Source: Prorocentrum cordatum (Eukaryota; Sar; Dinophyceae; Prorocentrales; Prorocentraceae). Taken from it: a stretch of 40,000 nt of DNA. Below the pieces are notes generated by a model. That model had not been told where the DNA came from, made no database searches, and was given only the letters and a program-made list of their open reading frames with translations. Numbering within the stretch: the first letter of the stretch is position 1; each line of letters begins with the position of its first letter. Both the position numbers and the translations under genes were made by a program. Location of the stretch: positions 1-40,000 of the forward strand of contig CAUYUJ010006490.1 of the NCBI GenBank assembly GCA_963575745.1. Reading direction: 5' to 3'. This document shows positions 1 through 9,468 of the stretch, in pieces.

Positions 1-231
1 GCCCTACTTTGGCTTTTTTCCCCAACTTAAGATTGCATCGGAAATCCACCTATAAGAAGCAGAACAAGTAGGGCGGAAATGTCAGCACCCAACAGAAACT
101 AGGGCGGAAATCCACAGGAGTAGGGCGGAAACAGCAACAGAAAAGTAGGGCGGAAATTGGCATCAGCGGGGCTTGAAAAGTAAGGCGGAAATTCCAAGCC
201 CTACTTACGAATTTCCCCAAAGTAGGGCGGA
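1..231. repeat. Cluster of 14-bp motif AGTAGGGCGGAAAT
   Basis: The motif AGTAGGGCGGAAAT or a close variant occurs directly near 67, 98, 119, 144, 179 and 221, and inverted near 1 and 197. Spacing is irregular (21-42 bp) and the spacers are unrelated, so this is a clustered motif rather than a simple tandem repeat. No open frame of note overlaps it. It runs off the left edge, so its full extent is unknown. Confidence 0.75.
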
Positions 232-245
232 TCTGGAGTCAGGGT

Positions 246-376
246 ACCCCTGCCCCCCACGACTTCTGAGGGGGAGGGCGGGGTTCACTCCGTTCGGGAG
301 CTCTCGAGCGAAGTGAACCCCACCCTACCCCCACAGAGATCGTGGGGGGGTAGGGGTGGGGCTCGCATGTGGCCCC
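246..376. repeat. Foldback (long inverted repeat), diverged copy
   Basis: The arms face each other around GGGAG/CTCTC at 300/301. The inner arms pair TTCACT..CGTTCGGGAG with CTCTCGAGCGAAGTGAA; the right arm continues to a GCATGTGGCCCCCTA end. The same element in a more complete form lies at 9318-9468. The outer part of the left arm is missing or diverged here. Confidence 0.75.
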
Positions 377-1510
377 CTAAGCCATCTCAGAGCCTCAGGC
401 CTTTCAGTCAGGTGTTTGAAGAGTTGGCCTCTCGGGTTAGCCCCCACGGCATCCAAGAAGGCCCGAGAGGCACCCGAGATAACCCAAGATATGCCAGAAC
501 GATCCAGGGGCTACAGAGGTCTCCTAAGCCTTTTTGAGCGTTTTTTGGAATGCTCTTGGGAGACGTTTCAATCGGTTTGGTCGGGCTTGTTTCCCGGAGT
601 CCACCGCGGCAAGCGTCGGGGGACCCGAGAATGTTGGCAAATTGGTTGTGCGAGCTCTGAATGACCTTTACGCTCGGACACTCACATCTGTACGAGCCTT
701 GGCGCAAATATACTACGTGCTTAAGGCACATTGGCTGATGAGATATGGACGACTGATATATCCTGACGCGCCTTTGCCATCTGCAACCGTGCGGCCGTAC
801 AGGGCAGCAAACGTGGTGGCGCGCGCGTGGGTGCACACATGCGTTTTTCTTCCCAAGGATCGCCACAGGGCGGCCTGAGCGCTGGTGCGGCACAATTGCT
901 GGTGCGTGTGCGAATGGCCTGGAAAATGTGTTGTCCATGTGAAAAATCAGCCAGCAGATAACCTCGCTTGGTGACAATGGTGGATCACTTTGAAACTTGC
1001 GAAACGAGTATAATAACCTTGATAAGTTCATTCGAACAGCCAATGCATTGTGCCAGAAACTTGCATTGCCGACTCCTTGAAATGGAGTGGCCTTTGGCCC
1101 AATTCGCCACCATGACTGGGTCGTGGACCAGATGTCTCTGAGGGGTCTCTTGAGAGGCCTCTTTGGGGGCTTCTTGGAAGCCTCTTTGGAGCCTCTTGGG
1201 GGTGTTTGGGGGGCCTCTTGGCAACTTCCTGGCGGTTTCGGAGGCAATATTGGGGTTTAGGGCTCCAAGTCTCAGCTCGTGTTTCCTCGCTGCCTCTCTT
1301 GGGCGCTTGGTAGCCATCTTGCGGCGATGTTTGGGGCTTGGGGGCCTCTTGGGCCGTCTTGGACGCCATTTTGTCAAAGGACCTCAGGACGCCCACTCCA
1401 TGCCCAGAGGCACGGCGGCATACACACACAATCACACGCACACATACACACACGTATGATTACACATACTCACAGCAATAAACTCTACACATATGTAGAC
1501 ATGTGTGTAT

Positions 1511-1511
<1 letters not shown>
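377..1511. other. Intergenic, no supported gene
   Basis: Frames of 100-280 codons are present on both strands but carry no recognisable motif and overlap one another in the manner of GC-rich non-coding DNA. About 1135-1350 is rich in CTTGGGGGCCTCTTGG-type steps, the complement of the CCCAAGAGGCC arrays seen elsewhere in the window. 1425-1460 is a short CACACA-rich stretch. Confidence 0.5.

Positions 1512-1542
<31 letters not shown>
1512..1542. repeat. (AT)n microsatellite
   Basis: About 15 uninterrupted AT dinucleotides. It is followed at about 1580-1630 and 1755-1778 by (TC)n tracts with no coding signal. Confidence 0.9.
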
Positions 1543-1545
<3 letters not shown>

Positions 1546-1961
1546 TAGAAGTTTAGGTAGGTGCACATGTGCTTACATATCTCTCTCTTTCTATATGTTT
1601 TATCTCTCTCTCTCTCTCTCTTTCTCGTTTTCCTTGTGTGTGTCTTGGCTTCCTCTTTCAATGCTGTAGCAGTTCCCTCTATCTGGCGATGTATCACAGA
1701 TCACAGGTCGCCTACCTCTCCCGCCGTGTATCTTTACATCGCACATATCTCTCTTCATCTCTCTCTCTCTCTCTCCCTTCGTATGCGTATAGTGCACACG
1801 TGCCCTGCTTTCCTCCGCACGCTCGCTCGCTCCCGCGCCTGCCCCACGGCGCCGGAGGCTCTGCCCGAAGACGCGCGCTGGGCTCCTCGAGGGACGGCGG
1901 CATCGGGTCGCTCATGAGGCTGGCGGCGCTCAGGCAGCGCACGCCCCGCGCGGGGTGGGCG
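1543..1961. other. CT-rich spacer, no gene seen
   Basis: Holds two (TC)n microsatellites and GC-rich unique sequence leading into the GGA array. I see no gene. Confidence 0.5.
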
Positions 1962-2098
1962 GGGAGGAGGAGGAGGGGGGAGGAGGAGGAGGAGGGAGGA
2001 GGAGGAGGAGGAGGAGGAGGAGGAGGAGGAGGAGGAGGAGGAGGAGGGGGAGGAGGAGGAGGAGGAGGAGGAGGCGGAGGCGGAGGCGGAGGAAGGAG
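1962..2098. repeat. (GGA)n polypurine array, first block
   Basis: Almost pure GGA/GAG trinucleotides, purine on the + strand. The Arg, Glu and Gly homopolymer frames on + and the Pro, Ser and Leu frames on - are translation artefacts of the repeat. Confidence 0.95.
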
Positions 2099-2108
2099 TG
2101 GGAGGCCT

Positions 2109-2240
2109 GGCATCGCTCGGACGCGTGCATTTTTTCCTTCGGCGAGGGCCATCGGGGAACATCCTGGAGCATCGAGCGAAAAAAAAGCACGCGCGAAGCC
2201 AAAAAAACAGTGCACGGGAAACGGACGTGCGAGCGACGGC
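2109..2240 (+). mobile_element. Short TIR element, family 1, copy 1
   Basis: Begins GGCATCGCTCGGACG and ends with CGTGCGAGCGACGGC, an imperfect inverted copy of the start. The interior has CCTTCGGCGAGG followed by A-rich runs, shared with copies at 10394, 14150, 23273 and 37148. It has no coding capacity and resembles a MITE. This copy is the most diverged and lies between two GGA blocks. Confidence 0.75.
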
Positions 2241-2370
2241 AAGAATGGGGGGGGGGGGGGGGCGATGCGGGGCTTTCCTTGATCCTGCCGGCAGGAGTGT
2301 CGGATGGGGGCGGGTTCTGGGGTGGAGGGGGGGAGGACGGGGGAGTGGGGGGGGCAAAGAGGGGAGCAGG

Positions 2371-3390
2371 AGGAGAGGAGGAGGAGGAGGAGGAGGAGGA
2401 GGAGGAGGAGGAGGAGGAGGAGGAGGAGGAGGAGGAGGAGGAGGGGAGGAGGAAGAGGAGGAAGGCAGGGGGAGAGGAGGGGAGGAGGAGGAGGAGGGGA
2501 GGAGGAAAGGCGGAGACGAGGAGGAGGAGAGGAGGAGGAGGAGGAGAGGAGGAGGAGGAGGAGGAGGAGGGAGGAGGAGGAGGAGGAGGAGGAGGAGGGA
2601 GGAGGAGGAGGAGGAGGAGGAGGAGGAGGAGGAGGAAGGGGTAGGAGATGAGGAGGAGGAGGAGGAGGAGGAGGAGGAGGAGGAGGAGGAGGAGGAGGAG
2701 GAGGAGGAGGGAGGAGGCAGGAGGAGGAGGAGGAGGGGGGAGGGAGGAGGAGGAGGAGGCGGAGGAGGAGGAGGAGGAGGAGGAGGAGGAGGCAGGATGG
2801 AGGAGGAGGAGGAGGAGAGGAGGACGAGGAGGAGACGAACGAGGAGGAGGGACGAGGAGGAGGAGGAGGAGGATGAGGAGGAGGAGGAGGAGAGGAGGGA
2901 GGCGGGAGGAGGAGGAGGGAGAAAGGAGGAGGAGGAGGAGGAGGAGGAGGAGGAGGAGGAGGAGGAGGAGGAGGAGGGAAGGAGGAGGAGGAGGAGGAGG
3001 AGGAGGCGGAGGAGAGGAGAGGGAGTAGGAGGAGGAGGAGGAGGAGGAGGAGGAGGAGGGGAGGAGGAGGAAGGAGGAGGAGGACGAGGAAGAGAGGAGG
3101 AGGAGGAGGAGTAGGAGGAGGAGGAGGAGGAGAGGAGGAGGAGTAGAGGAGGAGGAGGAGGAGGAGGAGGAGTGAAGGAGGAGTGAGGGGAGGAAGGGGA
3201 GGAGGAGGAGGAGGAGGAGGAGGGAGGGAGGAGGAGGAGGAGGAGGAGGAGAGGAGGAGGAGGAGGGAGGAGGAGGAGGAGGAGGAGGAGGAGCGAGGAG
3301 GAGGCGGAGGAGGAGGAGGAGGAGGAGGAGGAGGGGGAGGAGGAGGAGGAGGAGGCGGAGGAGGAGGCGGAGGAGGGAGTGGGAGAGGGA
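2371..3390. repeat. Long (GGA)n polypurine array, second block
   Basis: About 1 kb almost free of pyrimidines on the + strand, built of GGA with scattered GGGA, GGCGGA and AGGAAG variants. Open frames through it come only from the triplet repeat. Mirror-symmetric polypurine DNA of this length could form triplex (H-DNA) structure; that is inference. Confidence 0.95.
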
Positions 3391-4120
3391 GGCAGGGGCA
3401 GGGGACCTGTTCGGGGCGGGGCGGACCCAGGGGGGGGGGACCCCACGGAAAGAGAGGGCCCGAGGGAAGACGGGATCCGTGGGGGAGGAGATCCAGGGGA
3501 AGTGGTTCAGGGTTTACGAGGGGCGGCGGAGAGTGCCGGGGAGGGGCGGATCCAGGGCTCGCTGGGGGAGACATAGAGACAGCGAGAGAGAGAGAGAGAG
3601 GGAGAACAAAAAAACAACAGGAGAAACGACAGCACCGTGACATGCTCATGGACAACAACAGGTCCGGGTGTACATATAGATATACAGATAGATATAAGGA
3701 GATGGATCGATCGGTTGAGAGAGAGAGAGAGGGAGAGAGAGAGCGAGAGAGCGAGAGAAGGAAGGCGATCCAGGATCCTGGGAAGTGGGACGGTGGGGGC
3801 ATGATGACACTGTGAAGCTGTTCCAGGGGGGTCGCTGCCCCCCCACTTCGCGCAGCCCTGCCTCCTGTGCCCGACCTCTTCCTCGATCGATGGGCCCGCC
3901 CCGGCGAGGTGTCGGCCGTCATTGATGGAGGTGGCGGTGCAGGCGGCGTGCCCCGGGGGGGAGGGGCACCTGCTTCTTCTCCTCGTCCTGGCTTCGCTGG
4001 CCCCGCGCATTTGAGCACGATGGCCCGCTCGCCAGACACTATCCAGTGCGGACGGCGGCCATGGCGGTGGACCCCGCGTGTACCCGGTTTCTTCCTCCCT
4101 CCTTCCGTCTCCCCTGTCTG
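3391..4120. other. Intergenic with GA microsatellites
   Basis: Holds (GA)n tracts at about 3577-3602 and 3716-3755 and GC-rich unique sequence. The GA tracts here mirror the TC tracts at 1.58-1.78 kb on the other side of the GGA arrays. No supported gene. Confidence 0.55.
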
Positions 4121-4313
4121 TCGGGGGCGGCAAAGAGGGGGGGGATGACTAGAGCGGGGTGGATATCATGGGGTGGGCCATGATATTTCCCCAGATTTCA
4201 TGGTGCCTCTTCTTATTTCATTACGTCGCTGGCCCCTCCATGGGCCGCGCACATGCCGCCGTCCGTGATTTGCACCCCCCCCTTGTGGACTCCCCCCTCT
4301 TGGACGCCCCCGA
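4121..4313. mobile_element. TIR element, family 2, copy 1
   Basis: Starts TCGGGGGCGGCAAAGAGGGG and ends CCCCCCTCTTGGACGCCCCCGA, giving near-perfect terminal inverted repeats of about 22 bp. An internal 11-bp stem, GGATATCATGG / CCATGATATTTCC, lies just inside the left end. No coding capacity. A second copy is at 8902-9095. No clear target-site duplication. Confidence 0.75.
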
Positions 4314-5746
4314 GTCTAGATATTTGCTCCTCCCTTCCTCCTCCCGAACTTCCCAGCCGGAGATGGTTGCGGATTGCACGGGCCATCCCCTCTCACCATC
4401 TGGGTACGTACGCAGATTGGGGGGTATTTCCGTGGCAGGTGGTGCGGCGATAGCAGCCGCGCATTTTGGAGGGCATTCTGAGGAAGCGCCATTGGGAGCT
4501 TGTCCGCAGTCGAACATCGGATTCAGAAACCTCCTCCCGAAAAGCGAGGCCAGCGATTCTTAACCAAATTACTGGAAAGGTGGCCCAGTTTTTTGGTCGC
4601 GTTTGCCCTTCCAGCGATCACAACATGAATGGGTCCGGGCTTGGTTTAAGATGCTTCTGGGAAGTTGGCGCCCAGATTTCTTACATGATAAGTTGATTAA
4701 TCGTAGCGAAGATGCCTACATCGAGTCACCGCCGCCTTCTGCCTTTAGGATACGCCTATGTTGCCAAATGTTTGGGGCAAAGTTTGGCCTATGCCTTCCC
4801 CCAGCCATTGTGGAAGACGTTTGGGGAACACGTGGGAGAGGAAGAGGAGGATGCGGAGAAGGACGAGGAGACCCCAGTGTCTTCTTGTCATTCTTGGGGC
4901 CTCCTGGGACCTTCCTGGGGGCCTCTGCCTCTTGGGGGCCTTTCGGGGGCTTCTTGGGGGCCTCTTTGGCAGTTTTGCGGCGCCCCTGGCCCGTCTGACA
5001 CCGTCGGGTGCTGTCTCAAGAGCCCCCCTGGCTGTTATCTTACTACCATTATCCTAGAGCACTGCCAGCAGGCGGGGGCCAGCGAGAGCTGTCTGGGTAA
5101 AAGAAGCACGAATGGGCACAGGAGACGATGAGGGCCTCATGCATCTCACAGCCAATTATCTCACAGCACCGAGCGGGCCCTGATGTGCCGAACGTATCTT
5201 AATGTTTCTGAGCAGGCTGTTTCTGCAAACTCACCTCGGGGGGAGTCTCCCTCAGATCCCCCCCCCCGAGGTCCCGGTCGCACAAGAGCTCCATCTGAGA
5301 CTGGAGCTCAAACTTCCATTCTCCGCACCCTCTGCCTGACAACGCACGCGAGATGTGTGTCGCGGTCGGGCAGGGCGAGGCGGGAAGCTGCGGCAGCCAG
5401 GACAAAAACATTCCCCACCACGTGGCCATGCTCCAGATAGGAAATCCCGATCCATGGAAGCAGCACAAAAAGCCGGAGAAATCACAGGCAAGACCATACC
5501 ACGACATCCAGTACACCACGACGCGACGGCACACCGGAGAAAGGCGTCAACGAAGCGCTGGAGCTGCCGACGAGGCATGTACATCTGGTCGGAGAGGTAC
5601 TCATGTCGATACCAAACTCGCCAATGGAAGCAATCCAGCCACAGGAAGGAGGCGAAACCAAGCTTCAACATCTCCAAGGCGAGAGCCGCTGTGAAGTCAG
5701 GAGTTCGCATTACTAGGCTCACCCCTCGCACGGATCGACCCAAGCG
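4314..5746. other. Intergenic, no supported gene
   Basis: Contains a CTTGGGGCCTCC-rich patch near 4895-4980 (complement of the CCCAAGA arrays) and otherwise unique sequence. A 163-codon minus-strand frame at 5252-5743 directly follows the recombinase gene, but I recognise no domain in it and it is Cys/Arg-rich in a random-looking way. Confidence 0.45.
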
Positions 5747-6973
5747 TCAGCCAAAAGATGACGTCACACAAGCTGTCACGAGTAGCACATTCCAGGAAGC
5801 AAGTACGGGCATCATGTACCCGCGAAATCCATTCCATTTTGTCCACCAGCCTGTGTTCTCGCCGAAGGTCTCGTCCGAGAAGAGGCAGCCCAAGTCGTCG
5901 GAGTCGTTGTTCCTCGCAAGGCTCGAGCGTCGAGACCTCGGGGCCTTAGTCTTGAGCAGCTCGGCCGCGACGTCCTTGGCGAGGCTCTCCCTGACTGCGT
6001 CTTCGTGAAGCTTGGGCAGGCTGCCACGTGGAGCGGACCGGCATCGAATGGCCCGCAACACCTCTGCCTGCAGGTCCCGCGCAGCTTGACTGCCGGCCTC
6101 CAGCGCTACCTGCGGCATCCTCGCACGGAACTGCGCGAGGGCAAGGGTCTTGGAGTAGCGCTGGACGCTCGAGAGGGCCTCCCACCGCCCGCGACGCCCG
6201 ACCTGCTCCAGCGTGGCGCGACCGCGGGCCACGTCCTCGCTGGGGCCCGAGTGGCGGATGCCGTGCGGCGGAAGAGCCCAAGGCATACCCAGCGCGCGGC
6301 AGGCCTGGTGCCATAGCTTTCTGAACCGAACCTGGTCGGTGCCGAAAAGCCTCTCTTCCTTGCCCGTCTGGAAGTCGCGCAGGCCCAACGCCAGGTTGGC
6401 GACGACACCTCGTCGAATCACGGCGCCCTGGTTGGTGCCTGTCTTGACCTCCTCGCCGCGACTGGACATACCAAAGGCCAGCGCAACGCATTGTCTGTCC
6501 CAAACGACGTCGGCAATCTTCAACAGCTCCATGTCCTGCTCCCGGCCGTAGACATCGTACTGCGTGAGCGTCCAGACCCCCTCGAGGTAATGCCCGTGCT
6601 CGAACATGTAGATGACGATCGCGTAGATGGCCTCCTCCGGCAAAGGGCCGCCCTCGCTCGTACCTGCCAACTTCTGCCATTTCTTGAGGCTCCTCAGTGC
6701 GAGCGGCAGCCTGTTGCGCAACTCGGGCCAGCTTACCAGCAGGCCGAAAAGCACCACCGACCTGAGGGTAGCCCGCTTGCGTTCCCCGTAGCACCGGATG
6801 TCCATGCAGTCGGCCAGCGCGCGGTCCACCTCGAGCTCGGACGTGAGCTGCCAGCCTCGCCTGATGCAGAACTCCAGGAACTGGTGCACCTTGGGGGCCC
6901 ACTGAGCAGCCGTCGCATCGGCCACCGAGTGGGTCAGAAGGCGCGTGAAGCCCCCCGTCTCGAAGACCAGCAT
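5747..6973 (-). CDS. Tyrosine recombinase / phage-integrase-like protein
   Basis: The 408-residue frame has the layout of a tyrosine recombinase: a helical N-terminal part (about 1-110), then a catalytic domain. Visible catalytic positions are R144 (in VYGREQD), K177 (in VKTGTNQG), H237 and R240 (in HGIRHSG), W264 (in RGRW) and the nucleophile Y273 (in VQRYSKT). This family cuts and rejoins DNA through a 3'-phosphotyrosine; in eukaryotes it occurs in Crypton and DIRS elements and as many solo copies in dinoflagellate genomes. The charged C-terminal tail (about 300-408) is not a domain I recognise. No RT lies beside it, so a Crypton-like element or a domesticated copy are both possible. The ATG at 6973 is probably not the original start, because coding sense continues upstream in another frame. 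Confidence 0.75.
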   Translation of the reverse strand: MLVFETGGFTRLLTHSVADATAAQWAPKVHQFLEFCIRRGWQLTSELEVDRALADCMDIRCYGERKRATLRSVVLFGLLVSWPELRNRLPLALRSLKKWQKLAGTSEGGPLPEEAIYAIVIYMFEHGHYLEGVWTLTQYDVYGREQDMELLKIADVVWDRQCVALAFGMSSRGEEVKTGTNQGAVIRRGVVANLALGLRDFQTGKEERLFGTDQVRFRKLWHQACRALGMPWALPPHGIRHSGPSEDVARGRATLEQVGRRGRWEALSSVQRYSKTLALAQFRARMPQVALEAGSQAARDLQAEVLRAIRCRSAPRGSLPKLHEDAVRESLAKDVAAELLKTKAPRSRRSSLARNNDSDDLGCLFSDETFGENTGWWTKWNGFRGYMMPVLASWNVLLVTACVTSSFG

Positions 6974-7121
6974 TCGGGTCCGTCGCGTAGTTGCCCCAGG
7001 CCGGCGGTTCCCTCTTGATCATCGGGGCCGAGCCCAACGGCGGCAGGGGCTCGCGACCAGCCGAAACGAGGTCGGACGAGGCCACGATGATCGCGATCAG
7101 CCACCAGCGCAGCCTGCGCAT
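6970..7121 (-). pseudogene. Probable upstream coding segment of the recombinase, frame-shifted
   Basis: A minus-strand frame opening with a hydrophobic stretch (MRRLRWWLIAIIVASS) runs to GNYATDPN and then meets the start of the 408-residue recombinase frame with no gap, one frame apart. This looks like a one-base indel joining an N-terminal region to the recombinase rather than a normal start. A short non-canonical intron is less likely because there is no intervening sequence. Whether the upstream segment belongs to the same protein is inference. Confidence 0.35.
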
Positions 7122-7544
7122 GCACAGCCCAGCGCCCGCAGCTCGCGCCCGAGGGACAGCCCCCCACCGCGGGGAGCTCGGCCACCACGGCTCGGTCGCT
7201 GTGCGCCGGGACCGTCTTCGGCGCAGCCCGTGGGTGCCGCCCCGTTTTTGGGAGGTTTCCTCCCTTCCCTGCCTTCACGGCCACGTCATTCGCATTCGCA
7301 TTTGGCAGACTGGCACGGCAGACCGGCACGGCTCACAGACCAACGCGGCATACCAGCACATCCGACCAGCCGTGTTTTTTCGGCTCTCGTCGAAGCATTC
7401 CGTCAGGGTTCATAGACACAGAAACGCTTCCTGTTTTTGTCTGGCCCGGTTTCTGAACGATGGCCGTTTCGCTTGAGACATTTTCAGCAAACTCGGCCAC
7501 AGAGGGGACTCCGAATCGACATCGTGTTAGAATCGCTCCGAGAG
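7122..7544. other. Spacer upstream of the recombinase
   Basis: GC-rich to about 7330, then a lower-GC stretch. CTTCCTGTTTTTGTCTGGCC near 7426 resembles CTTCCCGTTTTTGTCCGATC near 8201, a short diverged direct repeat bracketing the array between them. I cannot point to a promoter. Confidence 0.35.
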
Positions 7545-7915
7545 GCTTTCGAGCGGCCCGAAGGAGGCCCCAAAGACGCCATAGAGGGCCCCACGAGCGC
7601 CCCAAGAGGACCCCAAGAGACCCCCAAGAGCGCTCCAGGAGGCATCCACCAGACAGCTCACAAGAACCCCAAGACGGGCCAAGAGGGCCCCAAGAGACTC
7701 CCAGGAACGCCCCAGGAGGCCCCCAAACGGTCCAACAAAACCCCAAGATGGCCCAAGATGGCGCCGAGACTGCCCAAGAAAGTTCCCAAAGAACCCCACG
7801 ACGCGTCCAGACAGCCCAAGAGGACCCCAGAAACCCACAAGAGGACCCAAGAGGCCCCCAGGAAGCCCCCAACAGACCCCAAGACAACCCCGCGCGGCGC
7901 CAGGACCCCTTAGGG
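7545..7915. repeat. Quasi-periodic CCCAAGA array
   Basis: Dense CCCAAGA / CCCAGGA steps such as CCCCAAGAGGACCCCAAGAG recur about every 10-12 bp with degenerate linkers. All forward frames read as Pro/Lys/Glu/Gln-rich low complexity and the reverse frames as Gly/Leu/Ser/Trp-rich, so the open frames are repeat artefacts. The same pattern occupies 11.5-12.2 kb and 30.6-35.2 kb. Confidence 0.75.
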
Positions 7916-7959
7916 TAGCCCGATAAGGTTACCAGGACCCTCTCTGGATTCAACATCCT

Positions 7960-8170
7960 TCTTCAATTGCCTCTTACTGTCCTCTGTCCGCATCGTCTCG
8001 TCGTCATCTTCCTCCGCATTAATTCTCGTATTCGCCCTCGTTCTCTTCGTTTTCATCTTTGTGTTCCTCGTCATCCTCGTTGTCCTCAGGCTCCTCCTCG
8101 CTATCCTCACGTTCTCCACGTCCTCGTCATCGCCTCCTTGTCGCCCTCGCATTCCTTTTCTTCCTTTTTC
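7960..8170. repeat. Degenerate CTC/CGTC pyrimidine-rich tract
   Basis: Imperfect CGTCNTC and CCTCGT trinucleotide-like repetition. No motif-bearing frame. Confidence 0.55.
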
Positions 8171-8539
8171 GCCCAATGAGCCCATTTGGCTAAAGCGGCG
8201 CTTCCCGTTTTTGTCCGATCAGGTTTTTCGGTTGTATCAAAGCGAGTGTCCGAAACACAGTCTTGCGGCGCTCGGCCCTTAATTGCAACGTGCGCGCTCG
8301 AGGGGGACCAATCACGAGAGAGCAGACATTGCATGGAACGGTGATCCTTGCTTTCAAAACGTGTTCGTCAGTAGTCCTCCTCCCTCCCTTTCCCTCTGGG
8401 CGCTCTAGTGTTTGGCAGCGCGCGGTGCCGTCCGGTTCGTTATCATACAAGTGCTGTTCTGGCTTCTGCCGATCGCGCGCCATACGCGCGTTCTTTCGAT
8501 CGTCAACGGCGCTGTTGGCGCTTGTATTCCCCCTCCTAC
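8171..8539. other. Unique spacer, no gene seen
   Basis: Mixed-composition sequence between two pyrimidine-rich tracts. No frame shows a recognisable motif. Confidence 0.4.
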
Positions 8540-8752
8540 GTACTCCTCCTCCTCCTCCTCCTCCTCCTCCTCCTCCTCCTCCTCCTCCTCCTCCTCCTCC
8601 TCCCCCCCTTCCTCCTCCTCCTCCTCCTCGCCTTCTTCCTCCTCCTTCTCCTCTCCTCCCCCTCTTCCTCCTCCTCCTCCTCTTCCTCCTCCTTCTCCTC
8701 TCCTCCCCCTCTTCCTCCTCCTTCTCCTCCTCCTCCTCCTCCTCTTGCCCAG
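8540..8752. repeat. (CTC)n polypyrimidine array
   Basis: CTC/CCT trinucleotides with short CTTCC interruptions. This is one of only two arrays here with pyrimidines on the + strand; the other abuts the LINE. Confidence 0.95.
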
Positions 8753-8901
8753 AGCTGCGTACTTGCAGCAGAGTGTCCGGCCGTTGTTCGCTGTCGTGTG
8801 GCAATCGGCGGCTTGCCAGTGGGGCTATCAGTGTGCACGTTTGTCCCCGGCACTGCACATCACACAAAAGGCAGGACCTCCTTTCAGGCGTTGGCCCTGC
8901 A

Positions 8902-9095
8902 TCGGGGGCGGCAAAGAGGGGGGTGATGACTAGGGGGGGTGGATATCATGGCGGGGGCCATGATATTTCCCCAGATTTCACGGCGCCTCTTCTTATTTCA
9001 TTACGTCCCTGGCCCCCCCGCTGGGCCGCGCACATGCCGCCGGCCATGATTTGCACCCCCCCCCTCTTGGACACCCCCCTCTTGGCCGCCCCCGA
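8902..9095. mobile_element. TIR element, family 2, copy 2
   Basis: Near-identical to 4121-4313 along its length. Ends are TCGGGGGCGGCAAAGAGGGG and CCCCCCTCTTGGCCGCCCCCGA. It keeps the internal stem GGATATCATGG / CCATGATATTTCC with a different loop. Same orientation as copy 1. Non-coding, MITE-like. Confidence 0.8.
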
Positions 9096-9317
9096 CTGTA
9101 GGGTAATCCATCGGTGCCGCCGCAGCTGTTCTTTTCGTCCGGCGCAAGGTCACTCAAGACAGTTGTTTCCTTTTCTTTTGTTTCCCTAGGCGCGCGCCGA
9201 GAACATGCTGCTCGAGACTGGTGTCCTCCCTGGATGTCCGCACTGGCGATGTTCGGGTGGACGAGCCGTTTTGACAGTTTTAGCGCCGGCTGGGCCTGCA
9301 TCCAGAGTGGACAGCTG

Positions 9318-9468
9318 GGGGGCCACATGCGAACCCTACCCCTACCCCCTACGATTTCGGAGGACGAGGGTGGGGGTCACTTCGCTCGGGAGCTCCCGAG
9401 CGAAGTGAACCCCACCCTCCCCCTCCGAAATCGTGGGGGGTAGGGGTAGGGTGCGCATGTGGCCCCCT
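9318..9468. repeat. Foldback element, near-perfect palindrome
   Basis: Two arms of about 75 bp with almost no loop, centred on GGGAGCTCCC at 9388-9397. The outer ends are GGGGGGCCACATGCG and CGCATGTGGCCCCCT. The arms share ACCCTACCCCTACCCCC and its complement, CGATTTCGGAGG / CTCCGAAATCG, and CACTTCGCTCGGGAG / CTCCCGAGCGAAGTGAA. A diverged relative is at 246-376. Confidence 0.9.

Noticed and set aside
534-878. 114-codon plus-strand frame, partly protein-like near 640-800
   Set aside because: No recognised motif, no supporting neighbour and equally long overlapping frames on the other strand.
2098-3114. Plus-strand Glu/Arg/Gly homopolymer frames
   Set aside because: Same cause: GGA/GAG/AGG read in three frames.
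1712-4039. Very long minus-strand frame (775 codons) of Pro, Ser and Leu homopolymers
   Set aside because: It is the reverse translation of the GGA arrays. A triplet repeat keeps every frame open, and there is no coding signal outside the repeat.
5252-5743. 163-codon minus-strand frame directly downstream of the recombinase
   Set aside because: Position is suggestive, but the composition is irregular (Cys-, Arg- and Ser-rich) and no domain is visible. Not enough to call a gene.
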